Shown here: positions 51,274 through 60,369 of the stretch, piece after piece | Layout: the number at the start of each line of letters is the position of its first letter | Numbering within the stretch: position 1 is the first letter of the stretch | Source: JAUYIV01 sp040882645 | Lineage (GTDB): Bacteria > Actinomycetota > Acidimicrobiia > Spongiisociales > UBA11373 | Direction: 5' to 3' | NCBI GenBank assembly: GCA_040882645.1 | Contig: JBBEAX010000052.1 | Location: 38,775 to 102,774, forward strand | Length of the DNA stretch: 64,000 nucleotides | The notes under the pieces: generated by a model | Database searches by the model: none | What the model saw: the letters and a program-made list of their open reading frames with translations, nothing else | What the model was told of the DNA's origin: nothing | Program-made: the position numbers and the translations under genes

Positions 51274-53076
51274 ATGCCCCCCGTATTCCTCGCCGCAGGC
51301 CCGGGACTCCCGGACCTCATCCTCGACATCGGACTCGCCCTGGTGGGCGCCGGGTTCCTCGCCATCCTGTTCACCCGCATCCGCATCCCGACCGTGGCGG
51401 CATTCCTGCTCGCAGGCGTGTTGCTCGGGCCGGTCGGCGGGGTGATCTCGGACGAGGGGGCCATCGACACGATCGCCCAACTCGGGCTCATCCTCCTGTT
51501 GTTTCTAATCGGACTCGAGATCGACTTGCGCTCCCTGGTAGCGAGTGGGCGCACCGTGCTGATGTCCGGAATCCTCCAGTTCCCGGTGACCGTGCTCTTC
51601 GGCCTCCTGGCCGCCCAGGGCCTGCTCCTCATCGGGGTGGGCAGCGGCGTGATCGATTTCCAGTACGGAGCCCTTTATGTGGGCCTGGCGATCGCGGCGT
51701 CGTCGACCCTGCTGGTGGTCGCCCTGCTCCAGCAGTCGTTCACGCTCGACACCGTCAGCGGACGCATGGCGATCGCGCTCCTCATCTTCCAGGACGTGTG
51801 GGCGATCATCGTCCTCGCGCTTCAGCCGAACCTCGATAGTCCACGGATCGGCCCGATCGCCGCATCGCTGGCGGGCATCGCCATCCTCGGAGTGGTCGCC
51901 GCGTTCGTGGCTCGCACCGCCCTGAACCGCGGTCTCTCCTGGGTGGCGAAGCAACCTGCCACCGTCCTGGTTGCCTCCCTGGCATGGTGTTTCGGCGTCG
52001 TGATTGCCGGAATCAACATCGACGAAGCCCTCTCGCGGACGTTCGACATCTCGCCCGGACTCTCGGTGAGTGCCGGCATGGGGGCGATGATCGCGGGCAC
52101 CACGATCGCCAGTCTGCCGTTCGCCATCGAGATCACGCGCCAGGTGTCGGTCGTCCGCGACTTCTTCGTGACGTTGTTCTTCGTGGGCATCGGGATGACC
52201 ATCCCGGCACCCGACGAGCTGGCCATCGTTGTGCTCGCGGTGCTCCTGGCCGCGCTAGCCATCGCGTCACGCTTCCTCGTCATGCTTCCCCTGCTCTACG
52301 CCAGCGGGCTCGATCGCCGTAACGCCACGCTCACCTCCACGAAGCTCGCCCCGATCTCCGAGTTCGGGCTCGTGATCGCCTTCATCGGCCTGCAACTGGG
52401 CCATATCGACGCCAAGGCGAGCGCCGTGATCGTGCTCGCCTTCGTGATCACCGCGGTGTTGAGCCCGTGGCTCTTTGCTCATTCCGACAAGGTGTACGAC
52501 GCGATCGCCCCGATCCTCGATCGGCTCGGCCTCAAGCAGCCAACCTCTGGGCCGGGCGGATCCACTGAGGCATATGACCTCGCACTCCTCGGCCTGCACC
52601 GCACCGGATCGTCACTGCTCGCCGAACTGCACGCCACAGAGCCGGAGCTACTCCACCGGAGCCTCGTGATCGACTTCAACGTGGCGATCCACGCCCAGAT
52701 CGCCGCACTCGGGCCGCATGTCGTGTACGGGGATTTCACCAAGCCGGAGACGCTGCAACACGCAGGGGTCGACCGGGCCCGGGTGGTGCTCTGCACGATT
52801 CCCGGAGACATCCTCGTCTCAACCTCGCCCCAGCGACTGGTCAAGACGATTCACGAGTTGTGCCCCGACTCGACGCTCATCTTCACCGCCACCACCTTCC
52901 CCGAGGCCCGGTCGCTGTATGCCGCCGGGGCGGACTTCGTGCTCATCCCCCGGGTGGACGCCGCCCAGTCGGCGCTGAACGCGGTCCGGGCAGCCCTCAA
53001 CGGCCAGATCGGTGACCTGCGCGCCGAATCGGACGCCCGCTTCGAGGGGTCCGACCGGCGCGAAGCGCTCGACTGA
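51274..53076 (+). CDS. CPA2 monovalent cation:proton antiporter with TrkA-N domain
   Basis: 600 residues. Residues 1-410 hold about 12 helices of the CPA2 (KefB-like) transport domain, with FLIGLEIDLR and AISSTLL-like (AASSTLLVVALL) motifs of the core. Residues 425-560 are a TrkA-N/RCK nucleotide-binding domain (YDLALLGLHRTGSSLL, VIDFN, YGDFTKPETL). It probably exchanges K or Na for protons under nucleotide control. No clear ribosome site precedes the ATG. Confidence 0.87.
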   Translation: MPPVFLAAGPGLPDLILDIGLALVGAGFLAILFTRIRIPTVAAFLLAGVLLGPVGGVISDEGAIDTIAQLGLILLLFLIGLEIDLRSLVASGRTVLMSGILQFPVTVLFGLLAAQGLLLIGVGSGVIDFQYGALYVGLAIAASSTLLVVALLQQSFTLDTVSGRMAIALLIFQDVWAIIVLALQPNLDSPRIGPIAASLAGIAILGVVAAFVARTALNRGLSWVAKQPATVLVASLAWCFGVVIAGINIDEALSRTFDISPGLSVSAGMGAMIAGTTIASLPFAIEITRQVSVVRDFFVTLFFVGIGMTIPAPDELAIVVLAVLLAALAIASRFLVMLPLLYASGLDRRNATLTSTKLAPISEFGLVIAFIGLQLGHIDAKASAVIVLAFVITAVLSPWLFAHSDKVYDAIAPILDRLGLKQPTSGPGGSTEAYDLALLGLHRTGSSLLAELHATEPELLHRSLVIDFNVAIHAQIAALGPHVVYGDFTKPETLQHAGVDRARVVLCTIPGDILVSTSPQRLVKTIHELCPDSTLIFTATTFPEARSLYAAGADFVLIPRVDAAQSALNAVRAALNGQIGDLRAESDARFEGSDRREALD

Positions 53077-53148
53077 CCGCCGGGCTGAGGCCTTTCGGGC
53101 CTTTCCTACAATCCGCACGGCCAGGGAGGTCCCGTCATCCGTCACGCC

Positions 53149-53754
53149 ATGCTTGCCGCGCTCGTGGTTGTCCTTGTCGCCTGTGGCGACGACGCGTCGA
53201 CGCAGTCGGCAGCGCAGCTGCACCCGCTCGGCGGCGCCGTCGAAGTGGAGATCGACGGGGTGATCCATCCCGTCGACGACGATCAACCTCTCGAGGTCGG
53301 CCACACGGTGCACACCGGCCCAACCGGACGCGCCGAGATCCTTTGGCCCGACGGGAGCGTCACCCGACTCGACTACCTCACCGCGTTCTCCATCGTCGAG
53401 ATCGGCGAGAGCCCGAGCACGCTCAGGGGGCGCCAGACCGCCGGCAACTCCTACAGCCGGGTGATCGAGTTCACCGAGGCCGGCAGCCGCTTCGAGATCG
53501 ACACCCCCTCGGCGGTGGCGTCGGTGCAGGGCACGGAATATGCCGTGTTGATCGACCCGAACGAGGTCACCACCGTGGTGGTGGTGGACCGGACGGTGCT
53601 GGTCACCACCCCGGGCGGTGAGGCGACCGTGGCGGCCGGGTTCAGCCTGACGGTCGGCCCCCCCGAGGTGTCGACCGGTCCGATCGGCGACCCCGAGCCC
53701 ACCCCGACCGAATTGCTCGAGAGCGACTGGATCGCGTTCAACACCGAAGGGTGA
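53149..53754 (+). CDS. FecR-domain lipoprotein
   Basis: 201 residues from the ATG at 53149. The hydrophobic stretch LAALVVVLVAC is a lipobox but no basic n-region is present. An AGGGAGG site lies about twenty bases upstream, at proper distance from an in-frame ATC whose reading would add IRHA before the Met. A non-AUG start is therefore possible. The mature protein is a FecR domain (GHTVHTGPTGRAEILWPDGSVTRLD, TPSAVASVQGTEYAV), an extracytoplasmic beta-fold. Confidence 0.78.
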   Translation: MLAALVVVLVACGDDASTQSAAQLHPLGGAVEVEIDGVIHPVDDDQPLEVGHTVHTGPTGRAEILWPDGSVTRLDYLTAFSIVEIGESPSTLRGRQTAGNSYSRVIEFTEAGSRFEIDTPSAVASVQGTEYAVLIDPNEVTTVVVVDRTVLVTTPGGEATVAAGFSLTVGPPEVSTGPIGDPEPTPTELLESDWIAFNTEG

Positions 53755-53780
53755 GCGCGCCGAGCGTGCGCTCGCGCGAG

Positions 53781-53852
53781 CTCCGGGGGGGAGATTCGAA
53801 CTCCCAACCAACGGATTAACAGTCCGCTGCTCTGCCGTTGAGCTACCCCGGA
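53781..53852 (-). tRNA. tRNA-Asn (GTT)
   Basis: 72-nt cloverleaf: acceptor TCCGGGG/CCCCGGA, D arm GCTC...GAGC, anticodon loop CTGTTAA, T arm GGGAG-TTCGAAT-CTCCC, discriminator G, no encoded CCA. Confidence 0.95.
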
Positions 53853-53998
53853 AGGAAGGCCGGGAAGGGTACCACCGGCCTGAGGGACGCTTTCCCCACT
53901 GTTTTCGATTCGGCGTGGCCGGGTATCACTTCAGGTACATTTGCAGTTGGAGTCGACTCCGACCACCCTGATGAGGCAGCTAGAGGGGCAATCACAAT

Positions 53999-54322
53999 AT
54001 GGCAGAAGGAACGAAGCTCATGGTCTGGATCGACCAGGACCTCTGCACCGGTGACGGGATCTGCGAAGAGATCGCCCCCGACGTGTTCGTCGGACGCGAT
54101 GACGGGCTCTGGGTCGTGAAGGAAGAGGCCCGACACTTCGGGAAGACGATCGTGTTCGACGCCAAGGAAGGCGATGGCCACGGTCCCGACGGTTCCCGCG
54201 GGGTCGCCCGGATACCCGACTCGCAAACCGACATCGCCATCGAGGCCGCCGAGGAGTGCCCTGGCGAGTGCATCATGATCGAGCCCTACGACGCCGCGTC
54301 GATCGAGGGTCGCGGGGTCTAA
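53999..54322 (+). CDS. Ferredoxin, 3Fe-4S/4Fe-4S type
   Basis: 107 residues. DLCTGDGICEEIAPDVF (Cys16, Cys22) and EECPGECI (Cys87, Cys91) with a Gly/Asp in the third position fit a 3Fe-4S or converted cluster of the P450-associated type. An insert of about 25 residues (FDAKEGDGHGPDGSRG) lengthens the usual 65-residue protein. Two starts are plausible: ATG 53999 with AGGGG, and ATG 54020 with AAGGA. Confidence 0.83.
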   Translation: MAEGTKLMVWIDQDLCTGDGICEEIAPDVFVGRDDGLWVVKEEARHFGKTIVFDAKEGDGHGPDGSRGVARIPDSQTDIAIEAAEECPGECIMIEPYDAASIEGRGV

Positions 54323-54355
54323 AGGTCTAAGGGGGTGAGCGAATAGGCTCGCCCC

Positions 54356-55492
54356 CTACGAGTCGCCCAGGTAGTCCTTGAGACGCCCGGCGCGTGACGG
54401 CTGACGCAGCTTGGCGAGTGCCTTCGTCTCCAACTGACGCACCCGCTCCCGGGTCACCTTGAAATGCTTCCCCACTTCTTCGAGCGTGTGGATGTTGCCG
54501 TCGGCAAGCCCGAACCTCATCAGGAGCACCTGCCGCTCCCGCTCCGTGAGTTCCTCGAGGACGATGCGGAGGTAATCCTGCAACAAGCGGAACGAGGCCG
54601 CCGCCACCGGCGCTTCGGCGTCGTGGTCCTGGACGAAGTCGCCGAGAGTCGAGTCGTCCTCCTCGCCAAGCGGCGACTCGAGCGACAGCGGGTCCTGGGC
54701 GATCCGCCGTAGCTCGGTGATCTTCTCGGGCTCGAGCTCGAGGTCACTGGCGATTTCGGCGATGGTCGGCTCGCGACCCAGCTCCTGGCTCAGGTTCCGT
54801 TGCACCGCGGCCAGCTTGTTGATGGTCTCCACCATGTGCACCGGCACCCGAATCGTGCGGCCCTGATCGGCGAGGGCCCTCGTCACCGACTGCCGGATCC
54901 ACCATGAGGCGTAGGTCGAGAACTTGAAGCCCTTGCGGTAGTCGAACTTCTCGACCGCTCGCATCAGGCCGAGATTGCCCTCCTGGATCAGGTCGAGAAG
55001 GGGCATCCCCCGGCCAACGTACTTCTTGGCAATCGAGACGACGAGGCGGAGGTTCGCTTCGACGAGACGCTGCTGGGCTCGCTCGCCGAATCGGGAAGCC
55101 CGGTCGAGGATGGCCCGCTCCGCGACGCCGATCGGTTCCTCGATGTGCGAGAGCTTCTCCTTGGCCCTCAGCCCGGATTCCATCTGCATCGACAGCTCCA
55201 CCTCTTGCTGGGCATCGAGCAGGGGCACCCGCCCAATTTCCTGGAGGTACATCCGGACCGGATCGCTCACTTCGATCTCGTCGTCCACCTGGACCAAATC
55301 GAAGACGGCCTCAGGGGTGTCCTCGCGGATCTCGACCCCGCCGGAGCGCAACGCTTCGAGCACCCGGTCGAACGCGTCAGGGGGAGCCTCGGCGTCCTCC
55401 AGCTCCTGCTGGACCTCCATTGTCATCAGGAAGCCGCGTTGGCGGGCGCGCGCCAGCAGGTCCTCCAGTACGAGATCTGCCGGTGTGGTCAT
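54356..55492 (-). CDS. rpoD: Primary sigma factor RpoD/SigA
   Basis: 378 residues. Region 1.2 (DPVRMYLQEIGRVPLL), region 2 (NLRLVVSIAKKYVGRGMPLLDLIQEGNLGLMRAVEKFDYRKG: VGRGMPLLDLIQEGNLG visible), region 2.4 (STYASWWIRQSVTRA) and region 4.2 (TLEEVGKHFKVTRERVRQLE) are complete. The ATG overlaps the dnaG stop (ATGA). The dnaG-rpoD pair is a classical bacterial macromolecular-synthesis arrangement. It gives promoter recognition for housekeeping genes. Confidence 0.95.
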   Translation of the reverse strand: MTTPADLVLEDLLARARQRGFLMTMEVQQELEDAEAPPDAFDRVLEALRSGGVEIREDTPEAVFDLVQVDDEIEVSDPVRMYLQEIGRVPLLDAQQEVELSMQMESGLRAKEKLSHIEEPIGVAERAILDRASRFGERAQQRLVEANLRLVVSIAKKYVGRGMPLLDLIQEGNLGLMRAVEKFDYRKGFKFSTYASWWIRQSVTRALADQGRTIRVPVHMVETINKLAAVQRNLSQELGREPTIAEIASDLELEPEKITELRRIAQDPLSLESPLGEEDDSTLGDFVQDHDAEAPVAAASFRLLQDYLRIVLEELTERERQVLLMRFGLADGNIHTLEEVGKHFKVTRERVRQLETKALAKLRQPSRAGRLKDYLGDS

Positions 55493-57258
55493 TCATGGCT
55501 CCATAAATCGCGGCGCTGCTTTTCCAAAGCTATCAACTCCCTGAAGGCAATCGAATACGCCTCTGGCTCTGTGTCGGCATCGAGCGAGCCCACCTGAAAC
55601 TGCAGTTCACGGATGCGGCCCTCGAGCGCGCCCACCTGGACCTTCTTGACGACTTCCGCCGCATCCGGCAGCGGTCGGCCATCGAGGGCCAGACGACCGA
55701 GCATCTCGCCGATGGCCGGATCGGCGCCGCCCACCAGCGAACCGAGGTCGGGGGGCTCCCCCGGTTCCATCGCCTCCAGCGTCGGGGCGATCACGTCATA
55801 CGCGGCGAGGTGCTCCGGTACCGAGAGAAGTGTCGACCAGTCGATCCCCCGCACGTCCGGATGGTTCGCCAGCAGAAGGCGCAGCACTTCGACCTCCGCC
55901 TTCTCGGAGCCGCTCTGGGGTCGGGCCACAGGGGACCGTGCCGGCGACCCTCCCTGTTGATTGAGCAGGTGGCGCTGCTCCTCGACCAGGTCGATCACCT
56001 CGTCCACCGAGTTGGTGATCACCCGACTGGCGATGAATCCCGCCCCCTCCCGTCGCGACTGGCGATCCGGGTGCTGGGCGACGATCGCCGCCGCCGCCCG
56101 CACTGCCCGGGCCGCGGCCTGACGGTCGGCCTTGTATGCAAACTTGGCGATCTCGGCCTCGATCCGGTATTCGATGAGCGAGGTGGACGTGTCGATCGAC
56201 TTGCGAAGAGCATGGGTATCCCCCGCGAACACGACATCGGCCGGGTCCCTGCCCTCCGGTAATTCGGCGATGCGAAGGTCGAGGTCGCCAGGAGCCGACC
56301 GCTCCAGGCCGCGCAGGCTCGCGCCGGCGCCCGCTTCATCGGCATCGAACATCAGCACGATCCGGTCGGTGAATCGTCTCAGTAGGTCGAGGTGTTCCTC
56401 CCCGAGGGCGGTCCCGCAGGTGGCGACCGCGATCGGCAGTCCAGCCAGGTGCAGGGCGATCACATCGGTGTAGCCCTCGACCACCACCACCTCACTGCCT
56501 CTCACCACCTCACTCTTCGCCCAGTTGAGCCCGTATAGGAGGCGCGACTTGTGATAGATCGGTGTCTCCGGAGAGTTCAGGTACTTGGGGCCATCTCCTT
56601 CGAGCAGTCGGGCGCCGAACCCCACGGCATCACCCCGCACGTCGAAGATCGGGAACATGATCCGGCCCCTGAACCGGTCGAAGATCCGGCCGGCGCGGTT
56701 CCTCAGCGCCAGCCCGGCCGAGACCATGACGTCCTCCGGCACCTTCGACGACCGGAGATGTGACACCAACGCCTCACCGCTCGTCGGGCTGAAACCGATC
56801 GAGAACCGCTCCACCACGTCGGCGTCGTATCCCCGTCCCCGCAGGTAGGAGCGGGCCGTTCCTGCCTCCTGGCCCGCCTTCAGACGGGCGTGGTAGAAGT
56901 CCACCGCGGTGCCGGTCGCATCCACCAGCACCTCGCGCCGATCGCGGCGCTTGGCCGCCTCGGGGTCACGCTCGAGCGTGATGCTCGATCGGCGGGCAAG
57001 CATTTCCACCGCGTCGGAGAAGTCGACCGTCTGGGTCTCCTGCACGAACCGGAAGACATCCCCGCTCGCCCCGCACCCGAAGCAGTGGTACAGCCCGCGC
57101 GACGGATCGACCGACATCGAGGCGGTCTTCTCCTGGTGGAAGGGGCACACCGCCATGACCGAGCGCCCGGCCCGCTTGACCTTGGTGACCTCGGCCACCA
57201 GCTCGACGAGGTCGGTGGCGTCTCGAACGCGCTCGATGTCTTCCCGCCGGTAGGCCAC
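55489..57258 (-). CDS. dnaG: DNA primase
   Basis: 589 residues from a GTG at 57258, which places the zinc finger at the expected distance: Cys38, His41, Cys59, Cys62 (CPFHQEK, CFGCG). The Toprim domain has VVVEGYTDVIAL and LMFDADEAG. The C-terminal DnaB-interacting part follows. An open frame continues 72 codons upstream, but this lies in heptamer-repeat DNA with repetitive sequence. It makes RNA primers at the replication fork. Confidence 0.94.
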   Translation of the reverse strand: MAYRREDIERVRDATDLVELVAEVTKVKRAGRSVMAVCPFHQEKTASMSVDPSRGLYHCFGCGASGDVFRFVQETQTVDFSDAVEMLARRSSITLERDPEAAKRRDRREVLVDATGTAVDFYHARLKAGQEAGTARSYLRGRGYDADVVERFSIGFSPTSGEALVSHLRSSKVPEDVMVSAGLALRNRAGRIFDRFRGRIMFPIFDVRGDAVGFGARLLEGDGPKYLNSPETPIYHKSRLLYGLNWAKSEVVRGSEVVVVEGYTDVIALHLAGLPIAVATCGTALGEEHLDLLRRFTDRIVLMFDADEAGAGASLRGLERSAPGDLDLRIAELPEGRDPADVVFAGDTHALRKSIDTSTSLIEYRIEAEIAKFAYKADRQAAARAVRAAAAIVAQHPDRQSRREGAGFIASRVITNSVDEVIDLVEEQRHLLNQQGGSPARSPVARPQSGSEKAEVEVLRLLLANHPDVRGIDWSTLLSVPEHLAAYDVIAPTLEAMEPGEPPDLGSLVGGADPAIGEMLGRLALDGRPLPDAAEVVKKVQVGALEGRIRELQFQVGSLDADTEPEAYSIAFRELIALEKQRRDLWSHE

Positions 57259-57321
57259 GCGGGGAGTGTAAGTGGTCCGCCGATCGTGAGACAGAGACGG
57301 GATTCGCGAGGTGGGCAAGGC

Positions 57322-57404
57322 GCGATACGCGATACGCAATACGCAATACGAAGGACCCGCCCGAGCAGTTCTGTCGAATTGCGTATCGCGAATCGCGAAT
57401 TGCG
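57322..57404. repeat. Large inverted repeat built of heptamers (GCGATAC type)
   Basis: Left arm 57322-57349: GCGATAC, GCGATAC, GCAATAC, GCAATAC. Right arm 57381-57404: GCGTATC, GCGAATC, GCGAATT, GCG, roughly the reverse complement of the left arm. It lies in the gap between the glyS stop and the dnaG start. Confidence 0.8.
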
Positions 57405-57424
57405 GGGCGAGCGGAGCAAGCCCC

Positions 57425-58741
57425 CTACACCACCCCGCCGAAACGGCCTTCGATGTGCTCGGCCAACTCGGCAATCGGGATCCGGACCTGGTCGGTGGTG
57501 TCGCGGTCGCGGACCGTGACCGCCTGATCCTGGAGCGTGTCGAAGTCGATCGTCACGCAGTAGGGGGTGCCGATCTCGTCTTGGCGCCGGTAGCGGCGTC
57601 CGATCGACTGGGTGACATCCACCTCGATGGGCCATCGGCGACGCAACTCGGCGGCGACTTCTTCAGTGACCGCGACCAGGTCGTCCTTCTTGGAGAGCGG
57701 GAGCACCGCCACCTTCACGGGGGCCAGCCGCGGATGCAGCCGAAGCACCACCCGCGACTCGCCGCCGACTTCGTCCTCTTCGTAGGCGTCGACCAGGAAG
57801 GCGAAGGCGGAACGGGTGACGCCGGCGGCGGGCTCGATGACATGGGGGAAGAACCGCTCGTCGCTCTCCTGGTCGTAGTACCGCAGGTCGACGCCGCTGT
57901 GCTCGGTGTGGGCCCGGAGGTCGAAGTCCGCCCGGTTGGCGATCCCCTCCAGCTCGTCCCACCCCCACGGGAACAGGTACTCGACATCGCTGGTGGCGTT
58001 GGAGTAGTGGGCCAACTCGTCGGATGCGTGCGCCCGCAGGCGGACGCGTTCGGGATCCATACCCAGGTCGATGTACCACTGGAGCCGGGCATCGAGCCAG
58101 TACCGGTGCCACTTCTCAGCGTCCTCGGGCCGACAAAAGAACTCCATCTCCATCTGCTCGAACTCGCGGGTGCGGAACACGAACTGCCCGGGGGTGATCT
58201 CGTTACGAAAGGCCTTGCCGATCTGAGCGATCCCGAAGGGGAGGCGCATGCGGGTGGTGCGTCGCACGTTCTCATAGTTGATGAAGATCCCCTGGGCGGT
58301 CTCGGGACGCAGGTAGACGAGGGCGGCATCGTCCTCGACCGGCCCCAAATGGGTACGCAGCATGAGGTGGAAGGGGCGAGGCTCGGTGAAAGTGCCTTCT
58401 TTGCCGCAGTTCGGACACTTGTTCGGGTCCTCGAGCTTGTCGACCCGGAACCGGTTGTTGCACGACCGGCACTCGACCAGCGGATCGGTGAAAGACGCCT
58501 CGTGACCGGAGGCCACCCAGACCTGACGGGCCTGGAGGATCGACGAGTCGAGGCCAACGATGTCGTCGCGCTCACGCACCATCGTTCGCCACCATGCGTC
58601 TCGCAGGTTGCGGAGCAACTCCACCCCGAGGGGCCCGTAGTCCCACGACGACCGCAACCCCCCATAGATCTCGGAGGCTGGAAACACGAATCCCCGCCGC
58701 TTGGCGAGGTTGGCGATGGTGTCGAGCGAAGGGGCAGGCAT
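57425..58741 (-). CDS. glyS: Glycyl-tRNA synthetase, dimeric type
   Basis: 438 residues, class II. Motif 1 region WDYGPLGVELLRN, a zinc-binding pair Cys91-Cys94 and Cys109-Cys112 (CRSCNNRF, CPNCGKEG), RPETAQGIFINYENV, motif 2 GIAQIGKAFRNEITP and motif 3 GVTRSAFAFLVDAY. The alpha2-type enzyme (GlyQS-like) usual in actinobacteria. It lies between uppS and dnaG on the same strand. Confidence 0.95.
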   Translation of the reverse strand: MPAPSLDTIANLAKRRGFVFPASEIYGGLRSSWDYGPLGVELLRNLRDAWWRTMVRERDDIVGLDSSILQARQVWVASGHEASFTDPLVECRSCNNRFRVDKLEDPNKCPNCGKEGTFTEPRPFHLMLRTHLGPVEDDAALVYLRPETAQGIFINYENVRRTTRMRLPFGIAQIGKAFRNEITPGQFVFRTREFEQMEMEFFCRPEDAEKWHRYWLDARLQWYIDLGMDPERVRLRAHASDELAHYSNATSDVEYLFPWGWDELEGIANRADFDLRAHTEHSGVDLRYYDQESDERFFPHVIEPAAGVTRSAFAFLVDAYEEDEVGGESRVVLRLHPRLAPVKVAVLPLSKKDDLVAVTEEVAAELRRRWPIEVDVTQSIGRRYRRQDEIGTPYCVTIDFDTLQDQAVTVRDRDTTDQVRIPIAELAEHIEGRFGGVV

Positions 58742-58769
58742 GGGTGGCGATGTTAGAGGGGGGCAAAAC

Positions 58770-58860
58770 GCCTCCCGCCACCCGCCTCCCGCAAGAACGC
58801 GCGGAGACGGCGCGCGACCTCTTGCCCGTAGCAGGCAGCGGGCAGCGGGCAGCGGGCAGC
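58770..58860. repeat. Large inverted repeat built of heptamers (GCGGGCA type)
   Basis: Left arm: GCCTCCC, GCCACCC, GCCTCCC, GCAAGAAC. Right arm: CTTGCCC, then GCAGGCA and three GCGGGCA. The arms are inverted and share the GCAAGA junction with the element at 13385. It fills the gap between the uppS stop and the glyS start. Confidence 0.78.
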
Positions 58861-58861
58861 C

Positions 58862-59569
58862 CTACCCCACTCCCCCGTACCTTCGCTCGCGCGCTCGATA
58901 CTCCTCGACCGCTTGCCTCAGATCTTCGGTGCGGAAGTCGGGCCACAGGGTGTCGGGGAAGGCGTACTCGCTGTAGGCGGACTGCCACAGCAGGAAGTTG
59001 CTCACCCGTTGCTCGCCACTGGTGCGGATAACCAGGTCGGGATCGGGCATGTCGGGGATCTCGAACCGGGCCGCCAGCGCCTCCTGGTCGATGTCGGCGG
59101 GGTCGATCTTCCCGGCGACCGCGTCGACGGCGAGCCGTCTGGCGGCTGCGGCGATCTCGGCGCGCGCCCCGTAGTTGAAGGCAAACACCATCGTCATGTT
59201 CGCGTCGCCGGCGGTGAGTTCTTCGGCCTCGCGAATCCGGGTGCGGAGGCGGTCGCCGACGCGGGCATCGGCGCGGTCGCCGAGAAAGAGCACCCGCACC
59301 CCCAGGTCGTGCAGCTCATCGCGGCGCCGGGTCAGCAGGTCCTCCTTGAATCCCATCAGGAATTCCACTTCGTCGGCGGGCCGGGACCAGTTTTCGGTGG
59401 AGAAGGTGAACACCGTCAGCCACTCGATGCCCAGTTCGAGTGCACCGTGAACGATGTCGAAGAGGGCGGCCTCGCCGGCGGCATGACCAGCGGTGCGTGG
59501 CAGCCCGCGGGCCTCGGCCCACCTCCCGTTGCCGTCCATGACGATGGCGACGTGCCGGGGATCAGGCAT
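58862..59569 (-). CDS. uppS: Isoprenyl (undecaprenyl) diphosphate synthase
   Basis: 235 residues. VAIVMDGNGRWAEARGLPR (catalytic Asp12), GHAAGEAAL, LTVFTFSTENW and DLVIRTSGEQRVSNFLLWQ are all cis-prenyltransferase signatures. It makes the C55 or decaprenyl carrier for wall polymers. The start overlaps the recO stop by eight bases. Confidence 0.94.
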   Translation of the reverse strand: MPDPRHVAIVMDGNGRWAEARGLPRTAGHAAGEAALFDIVHGALELGIEWLTVFTFSTENWSRPADEVEFLMGFKEDLLTRRRDELHDLGVRVLFLGDRADARVGDRLRTRIREAEELTAGDANMTMVFAFNYGARAEIAAAARRLAVDAVAGKIDPADIDQEALAARFEIPDMPDPDLVIRTSGEQRVSNFLLWQSAYSEYAFPDTLWPDFRTEDLRQAVEEYRARERRYGGVG

Positions 59570-60281
59570 CGATCGCCAGGCTCTTGATCCGCCGATCGAG
59601 GTGATACTCGATAAAGCGCCGGGTCACCCCCATGGCCTCGCCGGAAAAGGTGGCGTCGTGCACCGGAAGGGCGCCGAGGTCTGCGGCGGCGAGGCGCGCC
59701 AGGTAAGTGGTGAGGCCGGGTCGCAGCGCCACCGCCCCCGGGGCGGTGTCCTTGTCGCACAGCGCCCCACCGGCGGCGAAGGAGAACTTGTTCAAGCCGT
59801 CGGTCCGCCCGCACCCGGCACACTCCTCGAAAGCCGGGGCGACGCCGACGACCTGGGCGGCCTTCAGCAGGAACGCCGCCACGATGTCGGGGTGGCGGGG
59901 ACCCGCTTCGAGTGCGGCGAGGCCTTGGCGCAGCAGCAGGAAAGCCCGGATCGAGCTCTCCTCTTCCTGGGTGACGGCATCGATCACCTCGACCATGGTC
60001 CCGGCTGCCAATACCCGGTCGAGGTCGCCGCGGAGGTTCGGGTAGGCCTCGATCACCGACACCTGGGTGATGGTCCCCAGATTGCGCCCTTCGTATAGGA
60101 CCAGATCGACATGGGTGAAGGGCTCGAGGCGGCCCCCGAACCGGCTCTTGGTCTTGCGGACGCCTTTGGCCACCGCCCGGACCTTGCCGTGGTTGGGGCT
60201 GAGCAGCACCACGACCCGGTCGGCTTCCCCGAACGGGAAGCCGCGGAGGACGATGCCCTGATCGTTGCGGAGTGGCACCAC
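59562..60281 (-). CDS. recO: DNA repair protein RecO
   Basis: 239 residues from GTG 60281 (a second GTG follows immediately). OB-fold N terminus QGIVLRGFPFGEADRVVVLLSPNHG, helical middle, and a zinc-ribbon-like CAGCGRTDGLNKFSFAAGGALC. It loads RecA with RecF/RecR. A longer open frame upstream runs through unlikely sequence and overlaps the divergent gene start. Confidence 0.9.
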   Translation of the reverse strand: MVPLRNDQGIVLRGFPFGEADRVVVLLSPNHGKVRAVAKGVRKTKSRFGGRLEPFTHVDLVLYEGRNLGTITQVSVIEAYPNLRGDLDRVLAAGTMVEVIDAVTQEEESSIRAFLLLRQGLAALEAGPRHPDIVAAFLLKAAQVVGVAPAFEECAGCGRTDGLNKFSFAAGGALCDKDTAPGAVALRPGLTTYLARLAAADLGALPVHDATFSGEAMGVTRRFIEYHLDRRIKSLAIDA

Positions 60282-60369
60282 CCCAGGGTACCGGCGGGCG
60301 CCGACACCCCCGGGAACCGGCGACGGCCTTCGGGTCGTCCCACCATCAGCAGCCCCAGGAGGATGCCCG

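Noticed and set aside
57311..58756. Long plus-strand open frame over glyS
   Set aside because: It mirrors glycyl-tRNA synthetase codons; no ribosome site and no family.
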